Assembly: GCF_000721495.1 (NCBI RefSeq)
Contig: NZ_JOHY01000049.1
Span: 20,350 to 84,349 of the forward strand
Source: Streptomyces sp. NRRL F-5123
GTDB lineage: Bacteria > Actinomycetota > Actinomycetes > Streptomycetales > Streptomycetaceae
Length of the DNA: 64,000 nucleotides
Direction of reading: 5' to 3'
In this document: one piece after another, positions 7,617 through 16,676 of the stretch
How positions within the stretch are numbered: position 1 is the first letter of the stretch
How the letters are laid out: each line of letters begins with the position of its first letter
Program-made: the position numbers and the translations under genes
The notes under the pieces: generated by a model
What the model was told of the DNA's origin: nothing
The model's input: only the letters and a program-made list of their open reading frames with translations
The model's database searches: none

Positions 7617-8588
7617 TCAACGCACCGATCGGATATCCGCGCGCACGTGGACCGGCGTCTTCGAGCCGCACTCGTGGTAGCCCAGGGCGGCGTTGCCGGA
7701 CGCTGTGGACGGAATGACTTTGTTGTAGATCGAGCCCAGGCACAGCTCCTGGAAGTCGCCGGTGCTCGCGGAGAGCCGCGCGGCCAGCTGCGACTTGGCG
7801 ATGTCGATGGTCTTGAGCGTCCCGTCGTCGTCCTCGACCTCGACGCAGGCGTGCGGCAGGTCGAGGGCGCCTCCGAGCACCCCGCAGAACCAGCCGCGCT
7901 TGGCCTCGGCGCGGTAGCCGGCGTCCCGGAAGCGCTCGGTGAGCAGCAGGCTCGCGGCGATGCAGCTGGTCGCGCCCAGCTCGTGCACCAGCCCGTAGTC
8001 GGCCTGCATCGGCACCGGGATCATCTGCCAGCGGTAGCCGGCCGCGAGGTACTCCTGCGTCAGCTCGCGCAGCACCGGGGAGATCACCGGGGTACGCGCG
8101 CCCGTCGTGGTGACGGTCGCGGTGTACGCCGCCGAGCCCGCACCCGGGTCCGGCTCCGACACCTCGGCGAGCCGGCCGCCGAACCGGTCGATGTCCGGGG
8201 CCTCCAGGCGCCACGGCGCCTCGCCCGCGCAGTCCGGGCACTCCAGGGTGACCTGGAAGTCCCAGGTCTTCGCCCGCAGCAGGTCGTCGACCGGGCGGCC
8301 GGCGAACCGGAAGAGCATCCGGAAGGCCAGCTCCGGCTGGGTCTTCGAGGTGTTCGAGTACATGCCGAGGTTGTAGAGGTCGTTCGTGTCGAAGTGCCGG
8401 ACGCCGTCGCGCTCCTCGCACGGCAGGCCGGCGGCGACGAGCCGGTCGATCTCCGCCGGCCCGCAGCGCAGCATCTCCTGCGCCACCGATTCCGGCTGGT
8501 CCCGCACCGAGTATTCGGCGGGAATGAACTCGATCGAGTCCGCGACCCTTTCCCAGGGCGTATCCACTGCTACTGACTGGCCCGACAC
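7617..8588 (-). CDS. Transglutaminase/papain-like fold protein, putative acyltransferase
   Basis: This 323-residue protein is the first gene of the leftward operon. The central part shows a possible cysteine-histidine-aspartate triad: Cys in GATSCIAASLL, His in LPHACVEVED and Asp in TIDIA, in the order and spacing of transglutaminase-like enzymes. Another Cys pair (LECPDCAG) could bind metal. Transglutaminase-like enzymes in other assembly lines (for example AdmF in andrimid) transfer acyl groups between carrier proteins, so a role in moving the aminoacyl-derived unit is plausible. I do not recognise a close family. GTG at 8588 is preceded by GGGAGAGG. It is divergent from the AT-dead PKS at 8928 across a 339-bp shared promoter region. 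Confidence 0.6.
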   Translation of the reverse strand: MSGQSVAVDTPWERVADSIEFIPAEYSVRDQPESVAQEMLRCGPAEIDRLVAAGLPCEERDGVRHFDTNDLYNLGMYSNTSKTQPELAFRMLFRFAGRPVDDLLRAKTWDFQVTLECPDCAGEAPWRLEAPDIDRFGGRLAEVSEPDPGAGSAAYTATVTTTGARTPVISPVLRELTQEYLAAGYRWQMIPVPMQADYGLVHELGATSCIAASLLLTERFRDAGYRAEAKRGWFCGVLGGALDLPHACVEVEDDDGTLKTIDIAKSQLAARLSASTGDFQELCLGSIYNKVIPSTASGNAALGYHECGSKTPVHVRADIRSVR

Positions 8589-8734
8589 GGTACCTCTCCC
8601 CCGCAGAATCGGCGCGGCACGGTTGTGACCTTGCGGCCCAGATTAACCGTAATAAAAGCGTGGCGGTATATGAGAAACTCACTATCGAAGGTGCATCCGG
8701 CACGCCGGCAAGAGACTCAGCAGGCCACCGGCCT

Positions 8735-8791
8735 GCACTAGCCCATTCCGGAAGCCCCATCAACCCCTATCGCACCCCTGGCCAACCCTGT
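8735..8791 (-). promoter_or_regulatory. Leftward promoter with 11-bp-spaced heptamer operator
   Basis: On the minus strand three heptamers with 4-nt spacers lie in tandem: ACAGGGT (8791-8785), CAGGGGT (8780-8774) and TAGGGGT (8769-8763). The last overlaps by one base a -35-like TTGATG (8763-8758), followed after exactly 17 nt by TAGTGC (8740-8735). The same layout occurs at 8804-8849, 46423-46531 and 47333-47379. It should drive the 8588-to-2970 operon, leaving a leader of about 140 nt. Confidence 0.6.
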
Positions 8792-8803
8792 AAGACTTAT
8801 GCG

Positions 8804-8849
8804 TAGGGGTAGGGGTGGGGTATGAGGAGAGACCCCGGCGCAGTAGGGT
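8804..8849 (+). promoter_or_regulatory. Rightward promoter with heptamer operator for PKS/NRPS genes
   Basis: TAGGGGT (8804-8810) and GTGGGGT (8815-8821) are separated by 4 nt. The last base of the second begins a -35-position hexamer TATGAG (8821-8826), followed after 17 nt by TAGGGT (8844-8849). The PKS start codon at 8928 lies about 70 nt past the expected transcription start. Together with the leftward set it makes the 8589-8927 gap a symmetrical divergent control region. Confidence 0.6.
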
Positions 8850-8927
8850 CGGCCGGGATCCAGTGAATCCTAAATCATTTGCTTTCGACAGCAGCGAATT
8901 TCTTGAGAATCGGGAGCCGGCGGGCCA

Positions 8928-11900
8928 ATGGCTGATGAAGAAAAGCTGCGTCAGTACCTCAAGAAGGCAACCGGCGACCTGCGGCTGACGGCCCGCAAGC
9001 TGCAGGAGGCCGAGCTCAAGGACTCGGAGCCGATCGCGATCGTCGGCATGGGCTGCCGTTTCCCGCCGGGCCTGCGGTCGCCGGAAGGGCTGTGGGAATT
9101 CGTCGCGGGCGAGGGCGACGGCATCTCGCCCTTCCCCGGCGACCGCGGCTGGGGCGCGGACGGAGGCTTGGACGGAGGTCAGGGCGGAGGCTCGGACGAC
9201 GCCGGGCCGGGCCGCCGGGGCGGCTTCCTCGGCGGCCCGGCCGGGGCCGACCGCTTCGACGCGGGCTTCTTCGGGATCACCCCGCACGAGGCGCTGGTGA
9301 CGGACCCCCAGCAGCGCCTGCTGCTGGAGACCGCGTGGGACGCCGTCGACCACGCCGGGATGGACCCCGCGGGCCTGCGCGGGACGCGCACCGGCGTCTA
9401 CGCCGGGGTGTCCTACTGCCACTACGGCGCCGGCCCGCAGTCGGCGCTCCCCGAGGGCGCCGCGGACCAGCAGATCATCGGCGGCGCCCCGAGCACCACC
9501 TCCGGCCGCGTCGCCTACGCCCTCGGGCTGCACGGACCGGCCCTCAGCATCGACACGGCCTGCTCGTCCTCGCTCGTCGCGATCCACCTGGCCTGCCAGG
9601 CGCTGCGCCGCGGCGACTGCGAACTCGCGCTGGCCGGCGGCGTCACCGTCATGGCGACGCCGAACGTCATCCTGGAATTCGGCCGCCGCGGCGCCCTCGC
9701 CGCGGACGGCCGCTGCAAGCCCTTCGCCGCGGGCGCCGACGGCATGGGCTTCGGCGAGGGCGCCGGGCTGCTCGTCCTGGAGCGGCTGTCGGCGGCGCGG
9801 GCCGCGGGCCACAGCGTCCTCGCGGTGATCCGCGGCTCCGCCGTCAACCAGGACGGCGCCACCAACGGCCTGACCTCGCCCAGCCGTTCCGCCCAGGAGG
9901 CGGTCATCCGGCAGGCCCTCGACAGCGCCGGACTCGCCCCCGACCAGATCGACGCGGTGGAGGGCCACGGTACGGGGACGGCGCTGGGCGACGCGATCGA
10001 GGCGGAGGCCGTCATCGCGACGTACGGCGAGAACCGCCCGCAGGGGCGGCCGCTGCGGCTGGGCTCGGTGAAATCCAACATCGGCCACACGCAGACCGCC
10101 TCCGGCGTGGCGAGCGTCATCAAGATCGTCATGTCCATGCGCGCGGGCGTCCACGCCCGCACCCTGAACATCGACTCGCCCTCGACCTACGTCGACTGGT
10201 CCGCCGGCTCCGTCGCCCTCACGACCGAGGCGTGCCCGTGGCCGGCCACCGGCCGCCCGCGCCGCGCGGGCGTGTCGTCCTTCGGCATCAGCGGCACGAA
10301 CGCGCACGTGATCGTGGAGGAGCTGAGCGCGGCGGGTGCCGCGGGAGTCACGCTGCCGGGCGCAGCGGACGCCGGGGACAGTGCGGCGCGAAGCGCCGCG
10401 GGCGGGGTGAACGGTACGCCGCTGGGCGCCGCGGGCAGCGCGGGCAGCGCGGGCAGCGCGGGCAGCGCGGGCAGCGCGGGCAGCGCGGGCAGCGCGGGCA
10501 GCGCGGGCAGCGCGAACGGTACGGCTGCCGCCGCCGGCACGGGTACCGCAGGCCGCACGGCCGCAGGTGCCGCGAACAGCGCGGCTGCCGTCGGCGGTAC
10601 GGCCGGAGGCATGGTGCCGGGCGTGGCAGGCGTCGGTGCCGCGGGCGGGGGGGTCGGGGACGGCTGCGGGCCCTGGGTGCTGTCGGCGAAGGATGCGGGC
10701 GCGTTGCGCGACATGGCCGGGGAGTTGGCAGGCTTTCTCGCTGGGCGGCCCGCGGACGAAGTGGCCGGGGTGGGGCGGGTGCTCGCCAGGTCGCGGGCGG
10801 GGTTCGCGCACCGGGCCGTCGTCGTCGGCTCCGCCGCCGACCGCCTGGACGCGCTCGCGGCGCTGGCCCGCGGGCAGGAGGCGCCCGGGCTCGTCACCGG
10901 TACGGCCACGGGTGCGGGCGGTGCGCCGACCGCGCTCGTCTTCACCGGCGACGCGCCGGGGGCCGCCGACGCGGCCCGCGAACTCGCCGCGCGCTTCCCC
11001 GTCTTCGCCGCCGCCCACGCCGAAACCCTCGCGCGGCTGGAGGAGGCGCTCGGCGCGCCGCCCGCCGCCTACCGGCAGGCGGCGGTGTTCGCCCTCCAGA
11101 CGGCACTCCTCGCACTGGTCCGCTCCTTCGGGGTGGAGCCGGAAGTCGTCGCGGGCGCGGGCATCGGCGAGATCGCGGCGGCCCGCGCCGCCGGGGTCCT
11201 GTCGCCCGCCGACGCGGCGGTCCTCGCCGCCGCCGCGGCACGTGCCGACGCCGACGCGGACGCCGACGCGGGCGCGCTGCGCGGGGACGGCGACCTGTCG
11301 CCGGCCGACGCGGCCGCGCTCGCCGCCGCCGCGGCACGTGCCGACGAGGACGCGGGCGCGCTGCGGGCCGCAGCGGAGGGCGTCGCGTACGGTACGCCCG
11401 ACCGCACGCTCGTCCTCGCGGCAGGCGGCGCGGCGGGCGAGCCCGAACGCTGGGCCACCGGCGGCTTCCTGGGCGCGGGCGGCGACGTCCTGGCGCGCGT
11501 GCGGGAGCAGGGCGCGGCGGTCTGCCTGGAGCTGGACCCCGGCGCCGTCACCACCGCGGGCGAGCTGCTGGCCCGCCTCGCGGCGGCGTACACCGCCGGG
11601 GCGGCGGTGCGCTGGGAGGCGGCCTTCGACGGCGTCGCCGAGTCCGGCGAGCAGGTCCGCCTGCCCGGCTACCCCTTCCGGCGCAGCCGCTACTGGCTGG
11701 CCTCGCCCGCCCTCGGCGGCCACGGCCCGAGCGAGCCCGCCCGCGAGCCCGTGCATCCGCTGCTCGGCAGCGAGATCGACCTCGCCGACCCCGCCGAGCG
11801 GCGCTTCGCCCGTACCCTGACGGGCCGTGAGCCCTGGTACGCCGGGCAGTACCGGCTGCGCGGCGCCGCCGTCCTGCCGCCCGCCGCCGTCGCCGAATGG

Positions 11901-13208
11901 GCCCTCGCCGCCGCCCGCCACGGCGCCGGGGAGGGCATCGACCCCGCGGACGTCCGCACCATCGAGGACCTCGTCTTCGGCCCCCCGGCCCTGCTCACGG
12001 GCACCCGCCCGCTCCCCCTGCAGACAGCGGCGGAGACCCACGGCGCCACCCGCCGGGTACGCGGCTTCACCGCGGAGACCGCGGCCGCGGCGGACCCCGC
12101 CGGTGGCGGCACCTCCCACGCGGACCACGCGGAGCACGCCGCCGTCGCGGACTACGCCGGTGGCGGCACCTCCCACGCGGACCACGCGGCGCGCCCCGCT
12201 GCCGCGGACCACGGCGGCTCCGGTGCCTCTTCCCCCCTCGCAGCGGTCCCCGGCGCCCCGAACGGCGTCGCGGTCCCCGGCGCCTCCCCCCGGCGCCCGC
12301 GCTGGACGCACCGGTTCACCGCCTGCGCCGCGGAGAAGAATCCGCCCGCGCCCTCCCGGGTCGAGCTCGACGGGCTGCGGGGGCGGATGGCGGGGCGGGA
12401 CCCGGAGGGGCTGTTCGCCCGGCTCGACGCGAGCGGGGTCGCGTGCGGGTCGGCGTACCGGGACGTCGTGCGGGGCTGGTGGCAGGCGGAGGACGAGGCG
12501 CTGGCGCTGCTGGACAGCGGGGCGGCGGGCGGGGAGGGGTACCTCCTGCATCCCGTCGTCCTCGAGGTCTGCCTGCTGGCCGCCGCGCCCCTCGTCACGG
12601 ACGCCGGCGGCGAGCTGTGGCTGCCGGCCGGGCTGGCCCGGCTGACCTGCCACCGCGAGCTTCCCGGACGGGTGTGGTGCCATGCGCGGCGCGCGGCGGA
12701 CGGCACGGTCGGCGTCGAGCTGTACGACGACGCGGGCGAGCCCCTGGTCAGCGTCGCCGGGCTGGTGTTCGCCCCCGCCGAGCTGCCCGCGCAGGACGTA
12801 GGGGACCCGCAGGACACCGCGGACGGCGGCGAGCCGTGGAATTCCGAGGCGCTGGCGCGGCTCGCGATCGAGAACCCCGACGGCGCCAGGCAGGCGCTCA
12901 CCGACACCCTGTTCGCCCGGGTGAGCTCGATGGTCGGCGCCTTCGCCGACGACCCGGCGACCGTGCGCACCCGCTTCCCCGTCTCCCGGCTGGGCGACCT
13001 CGGCCTCGACTCGCTGCGCGCGATGCGGCTGCGGGAGCAGTTCCGCACCGGGCTGCAGGTGGACGTACCGCCGCAGAAGCTGCTCGGCGAGAGCACCGTG
13101 GCGGACGTCGTGGACCTGGTCTGCCGCTCCCTCGCGGCGCGCAGCCTCGTCGTGACCGGCGACGAGGAGCCGGCGGCGGGCGAGCCACTCGAAGAACTCA
13201 TCCTCTAA
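8928..13208 (+). CDS. PKS module KS-AT0-DH0-ACP (AT and DH degenerate)
   Basis: This is a 1426-residue single module. Residues 1-33 form a class-1 docking helix (DEEKLRQYLKKAT). The KS (~34-450) is intact: Cys ~210 in DTACSS, His ~346 in GHGTGT, His ~385 in NIGH. A Gly-Ser-Ala linker follows. The AT-like region (~570-905) has GAGIGE in place of GHSxGE, so both the catalytic serine and its histidine neighbour are lost, and it contains an internal duplication. The DH-like region (~943-1290) has YAGQYRLRG where the HxxxGxxxxP histidine should be, and LEVC where the second-site Asp should be. The ACP (~1325-1405) is normal (GLDSL). The KS must therefore receive its extender in trans or act as a transfer module. 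The NRPS starts 21 nt downstream. Confidence 0.93.
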   Translation: MADEEKLRQYLKKATGDLRLTARKLQEAELKDSEPIAIVGMGCRFPPGLRSPEGLWEFVAGEGDGISPFPGDRGWGADGGLDGGQGGGSDDAGPGRRGGFLGGPAGADRFDAGFFGITPHEALVTDPQQRLLLETAWDAVDHAGMDPAGLRGTRTGVYAGVSYCHYGAGPQSALPEGAADQQIIGGAPSTTSGRVAYALGLHGPALSIDTACSSSLVAIHLACQALRRGDCELALAGGVTVMATPNVILEFGRRGALAADGRCKPFAAGADGMGFGEGAGLLVLERLSAARAAGHSVLAVIRGSAVNQDGATNGLTSPSRSAQEAVIRQALDSAGLAPDQIDAVEGHGTGTALGDAIEAEAVIATYGENRPQGRPLRLGSVKSNIGHTQTASGVASVIKIVMSMRAGVHARTLNIDSPSTYVDWSAGSVALTTEACPWPATGRPRRAGVSSFGISGTNAHVIVEELSAAGAAGVTLPGAADAGDSAARSAAGGVNGTPLGAAGSAGSAGSAGSAGSAGSAGSAGSAGSANGTAAAAGTGTAGRTAAGAANSAAAVGGTAGGMVPGVAGVGAAGGGVGDGCGPWVLSAKDAGALRDMAGELAGFLAGRPADEVAGVGRVLARSRAGFAHRAVVVGSAADRLDALAALARGQEAPGLVTGTATGAGGAPTALVFTGDAPGAADAARELAARFPVFAAAHAETLARLEEALGAPPAAYRQAAVFALQTALLALVRSFGVEPEVVAGAGIGEIAAARAAGVLSPADAAVLAAAAARADADADADAGALRGDGDLSPADAAALAAAAARADEDAGALRAAAEGVAYGTPDRTLVLAAGGAAGEPERWATGGFLGAGGDVLARVREQGAAVCLELDPGAVTTAGELLARLAAAYTAGAAVRWEAAFDGVAESGEQVRLPGYPFRRSRYWLASPALGGHGPSEPAREPVHPLLGSEIDLADPAERRFARTLTGREPWYAGQYRLRGAAVLPPAAVAEWALAAARHGAGEGIDPADVRTIEDLVFGPPALLTGTRPLPLQTAAETHGATRRVRGFTAETAAAADPAGGGTSHADHAEHAAVADYAGGGTSHADHAARPAAADHGGSGASSPLAAVPGAPNGVAVPGASPRRPRWTHRFTACAAEKNPPAPSRVELDGLRGRMAGRDPEGLFARLDASGVACGSAYRDVVRGWWQAEDEALALLDSGAAGGEGYLLHPVVLEVCLLAAAPLVTDAGGELWLPAGLARLTCHRELPGRVWCHARRAADGTVGVELYDDAGEPLVSVAGLVFAPAELPAQDVGDPQDTADGGEPWNSEALARLAIENPDGARQALTDTLFARVSSMVGAFADDPATVRTRFPVSRLGDLGLDSLRAMRLREQFRTGLQVDVPPQKLLGESTVADVVDLVCRSLAARSLVVTGDEEPAAGEPLEELIL
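10433..10515 (+). repeat. Nine-fold GCGGGCAGC micro-repeat (Ala-Gly-Ser linker)
   Basis: A 9-bp unit is repeated about nine times in frame, giving (AGS)n between the KS and the dead AT region of the 8928 PKS. Further in-frame duplications occur in the degenerate AT (around 11205-11350) and DH (around 12095-12190) regions. Confidence 0.9.
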
Positions 13209-13229
13209 CCCGCCAGAAGGGCAGCCACC

Positions 13230-16200
13230 ATGACCACCGACCTCTTCGCCGAGCTGTACCGCCGCGGGGTCAGACTGCGGCTGGCCGACGGCCGGCTGCA
13301 TGTGACGGCCCCGCCCGGTGCGCTGACTCCCGAGCTGCGCGACGAGATGAAGCTGCGGCGGGACGAGCTCGTCGAGATCGTCTCCCGCTCCGCCGCCGCG
13401 TCGGACGGGGCGGAGGCGCTCGTGCCCCGGCCCGAGGAGCGGCACGAGCCCTTCCCGCTGACCGACATCCAGCAGGCCTACTGGGTGGGCCGGACACCCG
13501 CGGTGGAGCTGGGCGGCAACTCGACGCACTGCTACCTGGAGTTCGACGCCGCCGATCTCGACGTCCCGCGCCTCGGGCGGAGCCTGGACGAGCTCGTACG
13601 GCGGCACGACATGCTCCGGGCGGTCATCCAGCCGGACGGCCGGCAGCGCGTGCTGCCGGAGGTGCCGGCGTACGAGGTGCGGGCCCTGGACCTGTCCGGG
13701 CTGGACGAGGCCGCGCAGGAGGCGGGGATCGAGGAGATCCGCCAGGAGCTGGCGCACCAGGTGCTGCCCGCCGACCGGTGGCCGCTGTTCGAGGTGCGGG
13801 CCACGAAGCTGGACGAGCGGCGCTGGCGGCTGCACCTGAGTCTGGACATGCTGATCATGGACGGCTTCAGCTTCGGGATCTTCCAGCGCGACTGGTTCCG
13901 CTTCTACAGCTGTCCGGACGAGCCGCCCGCGCCGCTCGGTGTGACCTTCCGCGACTGCGTCCTCGCCGAGCAGCGGGCGCAGGGCGAGCAGCGCTTCGAG
14001 GACGACCGGAAGTACTGGCTGGACCGGCTCGACACCCTGGCGCCCGCGCCGGAACTGCCGCTGGCCGTGCAGCCCGGGCAGCTCAGCCGCCCGCGCTTCG
14101 CCCGGCAGCACGCCCGGCTGCCGCGCGAGAGGTGGACGGCGGTGAAGGAGACGGCCCGCAGCCGCGGCCTCACCCCTTCCGCGGTGCTCATGACCGCGTA
14201 CGCCGACGTGCTGCGCCGCTGGTCGAAGCGGCCCGAACTGACCATGAACCTCACGCTGTTCAACCGCCCGCCGCTGCACCCGCAGGTCGGCGAGGTGATC
14301 GGCGACTTCACCTCGCTGGTGCTGCTGGAGACCCGGCCCGAGGCCGGGGACTCCTTCGCCGGGCGGGCCAAGCAGCTGCACCTGCAGCTCATGGAGGACC
14401 TGGGGCATTCGACCTTCTCCGGCGTGCGGGTGCTGCGCGAGCGGGCCCGGAGGCTGGGCGGGCGGCCGGGCGCGGCCATGCCGGTGGTCTTCACCAGCAT
14501 GGTCGGCTTCGACTCCGGGTCCGGCCCGACCGAGACCGCCCAGGTCTTCGGCGACGTCGTGTACGGCGTGAGCCAGACGCCGCAGGTGTGGCTGGACTAC
14601 CAGGTGCTGGAGGACCGCGGGGAGCTGCTGGTCAACTGGGACTACGTCGAGGGCCTCTTCCCCGACGGCATGCTGGAGGAGATGTTCGAGGCGCACCGGG
14701 CGGGCCTGGAGCGGCTGGCCGGCGGCGAGGCGGCGTGGGACGAGCGGGAGATCGTCGTCCTGCCGCAGGAGCAGGCCGAGGAGCGCCGCCGGGCCAACGA
14801 CACGTACGTCGACATCCCGGAGCGGACGCTGTGCGCGCTGGTCGAGGAGCAGGCCGCGCGGACCCCGGACGCGGTCGCGGTGATCGCCCCGGACGGAGCG
14901 CACGGCTACGCCGAACTCGTCGCGGACTCCCACCGGCTGGCGCACGTGCTGCAGGCGGCGGGCGCCGCGCGGGACACCCTGGTCGGCGTCATCGCCGAGA
15001 AGGGCTACGAGCAGGTGGCGGCGGCCCTCGGCGTCACCCGGTCGGGGGCGGCGTACCTGCCGGTCGAGCCGCGCTGGCCGGCGGCCCGCCGGGCGAAGCT
15101 GCTCGAACAGGGCGGGGTGCGGGTCGTGGTGACGACCCCGCGGCTGCGCGAGGAGCTGGAGTGGCCCGCGGGCGTCCGGCTGGTGACGCTCGCCGACGAC
15201 GAGGTGCGGTCCGCGCCCGCGACGCCGCCGGCGGCCGGTCCCGACCCGGCGGACCTGGCGTACGTCATCTTCACCTCCGGCTCGACCGGCACCCCCAAGG
15301 GCGTCATGATCGACCACCGGGCGGCCGCCAACACCATCCAGGACCTGGCCGAGCGCTACTCGGTCACGGCCGCCGACCGCGCGCTGGCGCTGTCCGCGCT
15401 GAGCTTCGACCTGTCCGTCTACGACATCTTCGGCATGCTCGCGGCGGGCGGCGCGGTGGTGATGCCGGAGCCGGGCCGGGCGCAGGAGCCGCAGCACTGG
15501 TCGGAGCTGGTGGAACGGCACGGGGTGACGGTCTGGAACAGCGTCCCGGCCCTGATGCAGGTGTGGATCGACGCGCACGACACCGCCGCTCCCCCGCCCG
15601 GTCACGCCCTGCGGCTGGTCATGATGAGCGGCGACTGGATCCCGGTCGCGCTCCCGGACCGCATCCGCGCCTGCTACCCCGACGCGGTGCTGATGAGCCA
15701 GGGCGGCGCCACGGAGGCGTCGATCTGGTCGATCCACCACCCGATCGGCGAGGTGCCCGCGGACTGGTCGCGGATCCCGTACGGCAAGGCGCTCGGCAAC
15801 CAGACGATGCACGTCTACGACGAGTGGCTGGAGCCGAGCCCGGTGTGGGCGACCGGCGAGATCTACATCGGCGGCAGCGGGGTGGCCCGCGGCTACTGGG
15901 CCGATCCGGAGCGGACGGCGGAGCGCTTCTTCACGCACCCGCGCACCGGGGAGCGGCTCTACCGCACCGGTGACCTCGGCCGCTTCCTGCCCGGCGGGGA
16001 CATCGACTTCCTGGGCCGCGAGGACTCGCAGATCAAGCTCAACGGCTACCGCATCGAGCTGGGCGAGATAGCCGCGCCGCTGCGCCGCCACCCCGGGGTG
16101 CGGGACGCGCTGGTCGCGGTGGACACCAACCCGCGCACCGGCAGCCGGCAGCTGGTCGCGTACCTGGTGCCGGACGGGGGCGAGGCGGTGCCGGGGCGTA

Positions 16201-16616
16201 CGCACCCGGACGCGGCGCTGCTGCGGGCCCAGCTGGAGGAGCTGCTGCCCGAGTACATGGTGCCGCGGCACTACCTCGTCATCCCGCGGGTGCCGCTGAG
16301 CGCGAACGGCAAGGTGGACGCGTCCGCGCTGCCCGCCCCGCGCGAGCAGCAGCCAGCGGGCACGCACTCGGCGCCGCAGGACGACGTGGAGCGTACGCTG
16401 CTCGGTTTCTGGCAGGAGGTCCTGGAGCGCGACGACTTCGGGACGGACGAGAACTTCTTCGAGCTCGGCGGCGACTCGCTGCACGCGATCGGCATCCTGG
16501 AGCGGGTCGCGCGGGAGTTCGGCACCACGGTGAGCCAGGACGAGGGGCTGCGCACCCTCTTCGACAACCCGACGGTCGCCCGGCTCGCAACGGTGCTGCG
16601 GCCCGCCGCCGGCTGA
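13230..16616 (+). CDS. NRPS Cy-A-PCP, predicted cysteine-cyclising
   Basis: This is a 1128-residue NRPS. Residues ~1-50 are a TubC-type N-terminal docking domain. A heterocyclisation domain follows (~65-490): FPLTDIQQAYWVGR and DMLIMD, the DxxxxD motif replacing HHxxxDG. The A domain (~530-1015) has TSGSTGTPKG at ~682. Residues at the specificity positions read D-L-Y-N-M-S-Q-I-W-K, matching the cysteine code DLYNLSLIWK at eight of ten. The PCP has LGGDSLHA with Ser near 1082. No oxidase, epimerase or TE domain is present. It should condense the upstream acyl group with cysteine and cyclise to a thiazoline; oxidation to thiazole would need a separate enzyme. It probably takes its substrate from the ACP of the 8928 PKS through the docking domain. 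Confidence 0.94.
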   Translation: MTTDLFAELYRRGVRLRLADGRLHVTAPPGALTPELRDEMKLRRDELVEIVSRSAAASDGAEALVPRPEERHEPFPLTDIQQAYWVGRTPAVELGGNSTHCYLEFDAADLDVPRLGRSLDELVRRHDMLRAVIQPDGRQRVLPEVPAYEVRALDLSGLDEAAQEAGIEEIRQELAHQVLPADRWPLFEVRATKLDERRWRLHLSLDMLIMDGFSFGIFQRDWFRFYSCPDEPPAPLGVTFRDCVLAEQRAQGEQRFEDDRKYWLDRLDTLAPAPELPLAVQPGQLSRPRFARQHARLPRERWTAVKETARSRGLTPSAVLMTAYADVLRRWSKRPELTMNLTLFNRPPLHPQVGEVIGDFTSLVLLETRPEAGDSFAGRAKQLHLQLMEDLGHSTFSGVRVLRERARRLGGRPGAAMPVVFTSMVGFDSGSGPTETAQVFGDVVYGVSQTPQVWLDYQVLEDRGELLVNWDYVEGLFPDGMLEEMFEAHRAGLERLAGGEAAWDEREIVVLPQEQAEERRRANDTYVDIPERTLCALVEEQAARTPDAVAVIAPDGAHGYAELVADSHRLAHVLQAAGAARDTLVGVIAEKGYEQVAAALGVTRSGAAYLPVEPRWPAARRAKLLEQGGVRVVVTTPRLREELEWPAGVRLVTLADDEVRSAPATPPAAGPDPADLAYVIFTSGSTGTPKGVMIDHRAAANTIQDLAERYSVTAADRALALSALSFDLSVYDIFGMLAAGGAVVMPEPGRAQEPQHWSELVERHGVTVWNSVPALMQVWIDAHDTAAPPPGHALRLVMMSGDWIPVALPDRIRACYPDAVLMSQGGATEASIWSIHHPIGEVPADWSRIPYGKALGNQTMHVYDEWLEPSPVWATGEIYIGGSGVARGYWADPERTAERFFTHPRTGERLYRTGDLGRFLPGGDIDFLGREDSQIKLNGYRIELGEIAAPLRRHPGVRDALVAVDTNPRTGSRQLVAYLVPDGGEAVPGRTHPDAALLRAQLEELLPEYMVPRHYLVIPRVPLSANGKVDASALPAPREQQPAGTHSAPQDDVERTLLGFWQEVLERDDFGTDENFFELGGDSLHAIGILERVAREFGTTVSQDEGLRTLFDNPTVARLATVLRPAAG

Positions 16617-16621
16617 GCCCC

Positions 16622-16670
16622 GCACGACGGAGCCGGGCCACCCCCCATGGGCGGCCCGGCTCCGTCGTGC
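16622..16670. terminator. Bidirectional hairpin terminator
   Basis: A perfect 18-bp inverted repeat (arms 16622-16639 and 16653-16670, 13-nt loop) lies between the convergent NRPS and ABC permease genes. There is no T-tract, as usual in streptomycetes. Confidence 0.85.
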
Positions 16671-16676
16671 GTCGCG

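Noticed and set aside
15000..16616. Oxidase domain for thiazole formation inside or after the NRPS A domain
   Set aside because: The A domain is continuous from A3 to A10 and is followed directly by the PCP; there is no room for an FMN oxidase insert.
8760..16625. 2621-codon open frame on the minus strand opposite the PKS and NRPS
   Set aside because: It is an antisense shadow caused by extreme GC content; the plus strand holds complete, motif-bearing KS, ACP, Cy, A and PCP domains.
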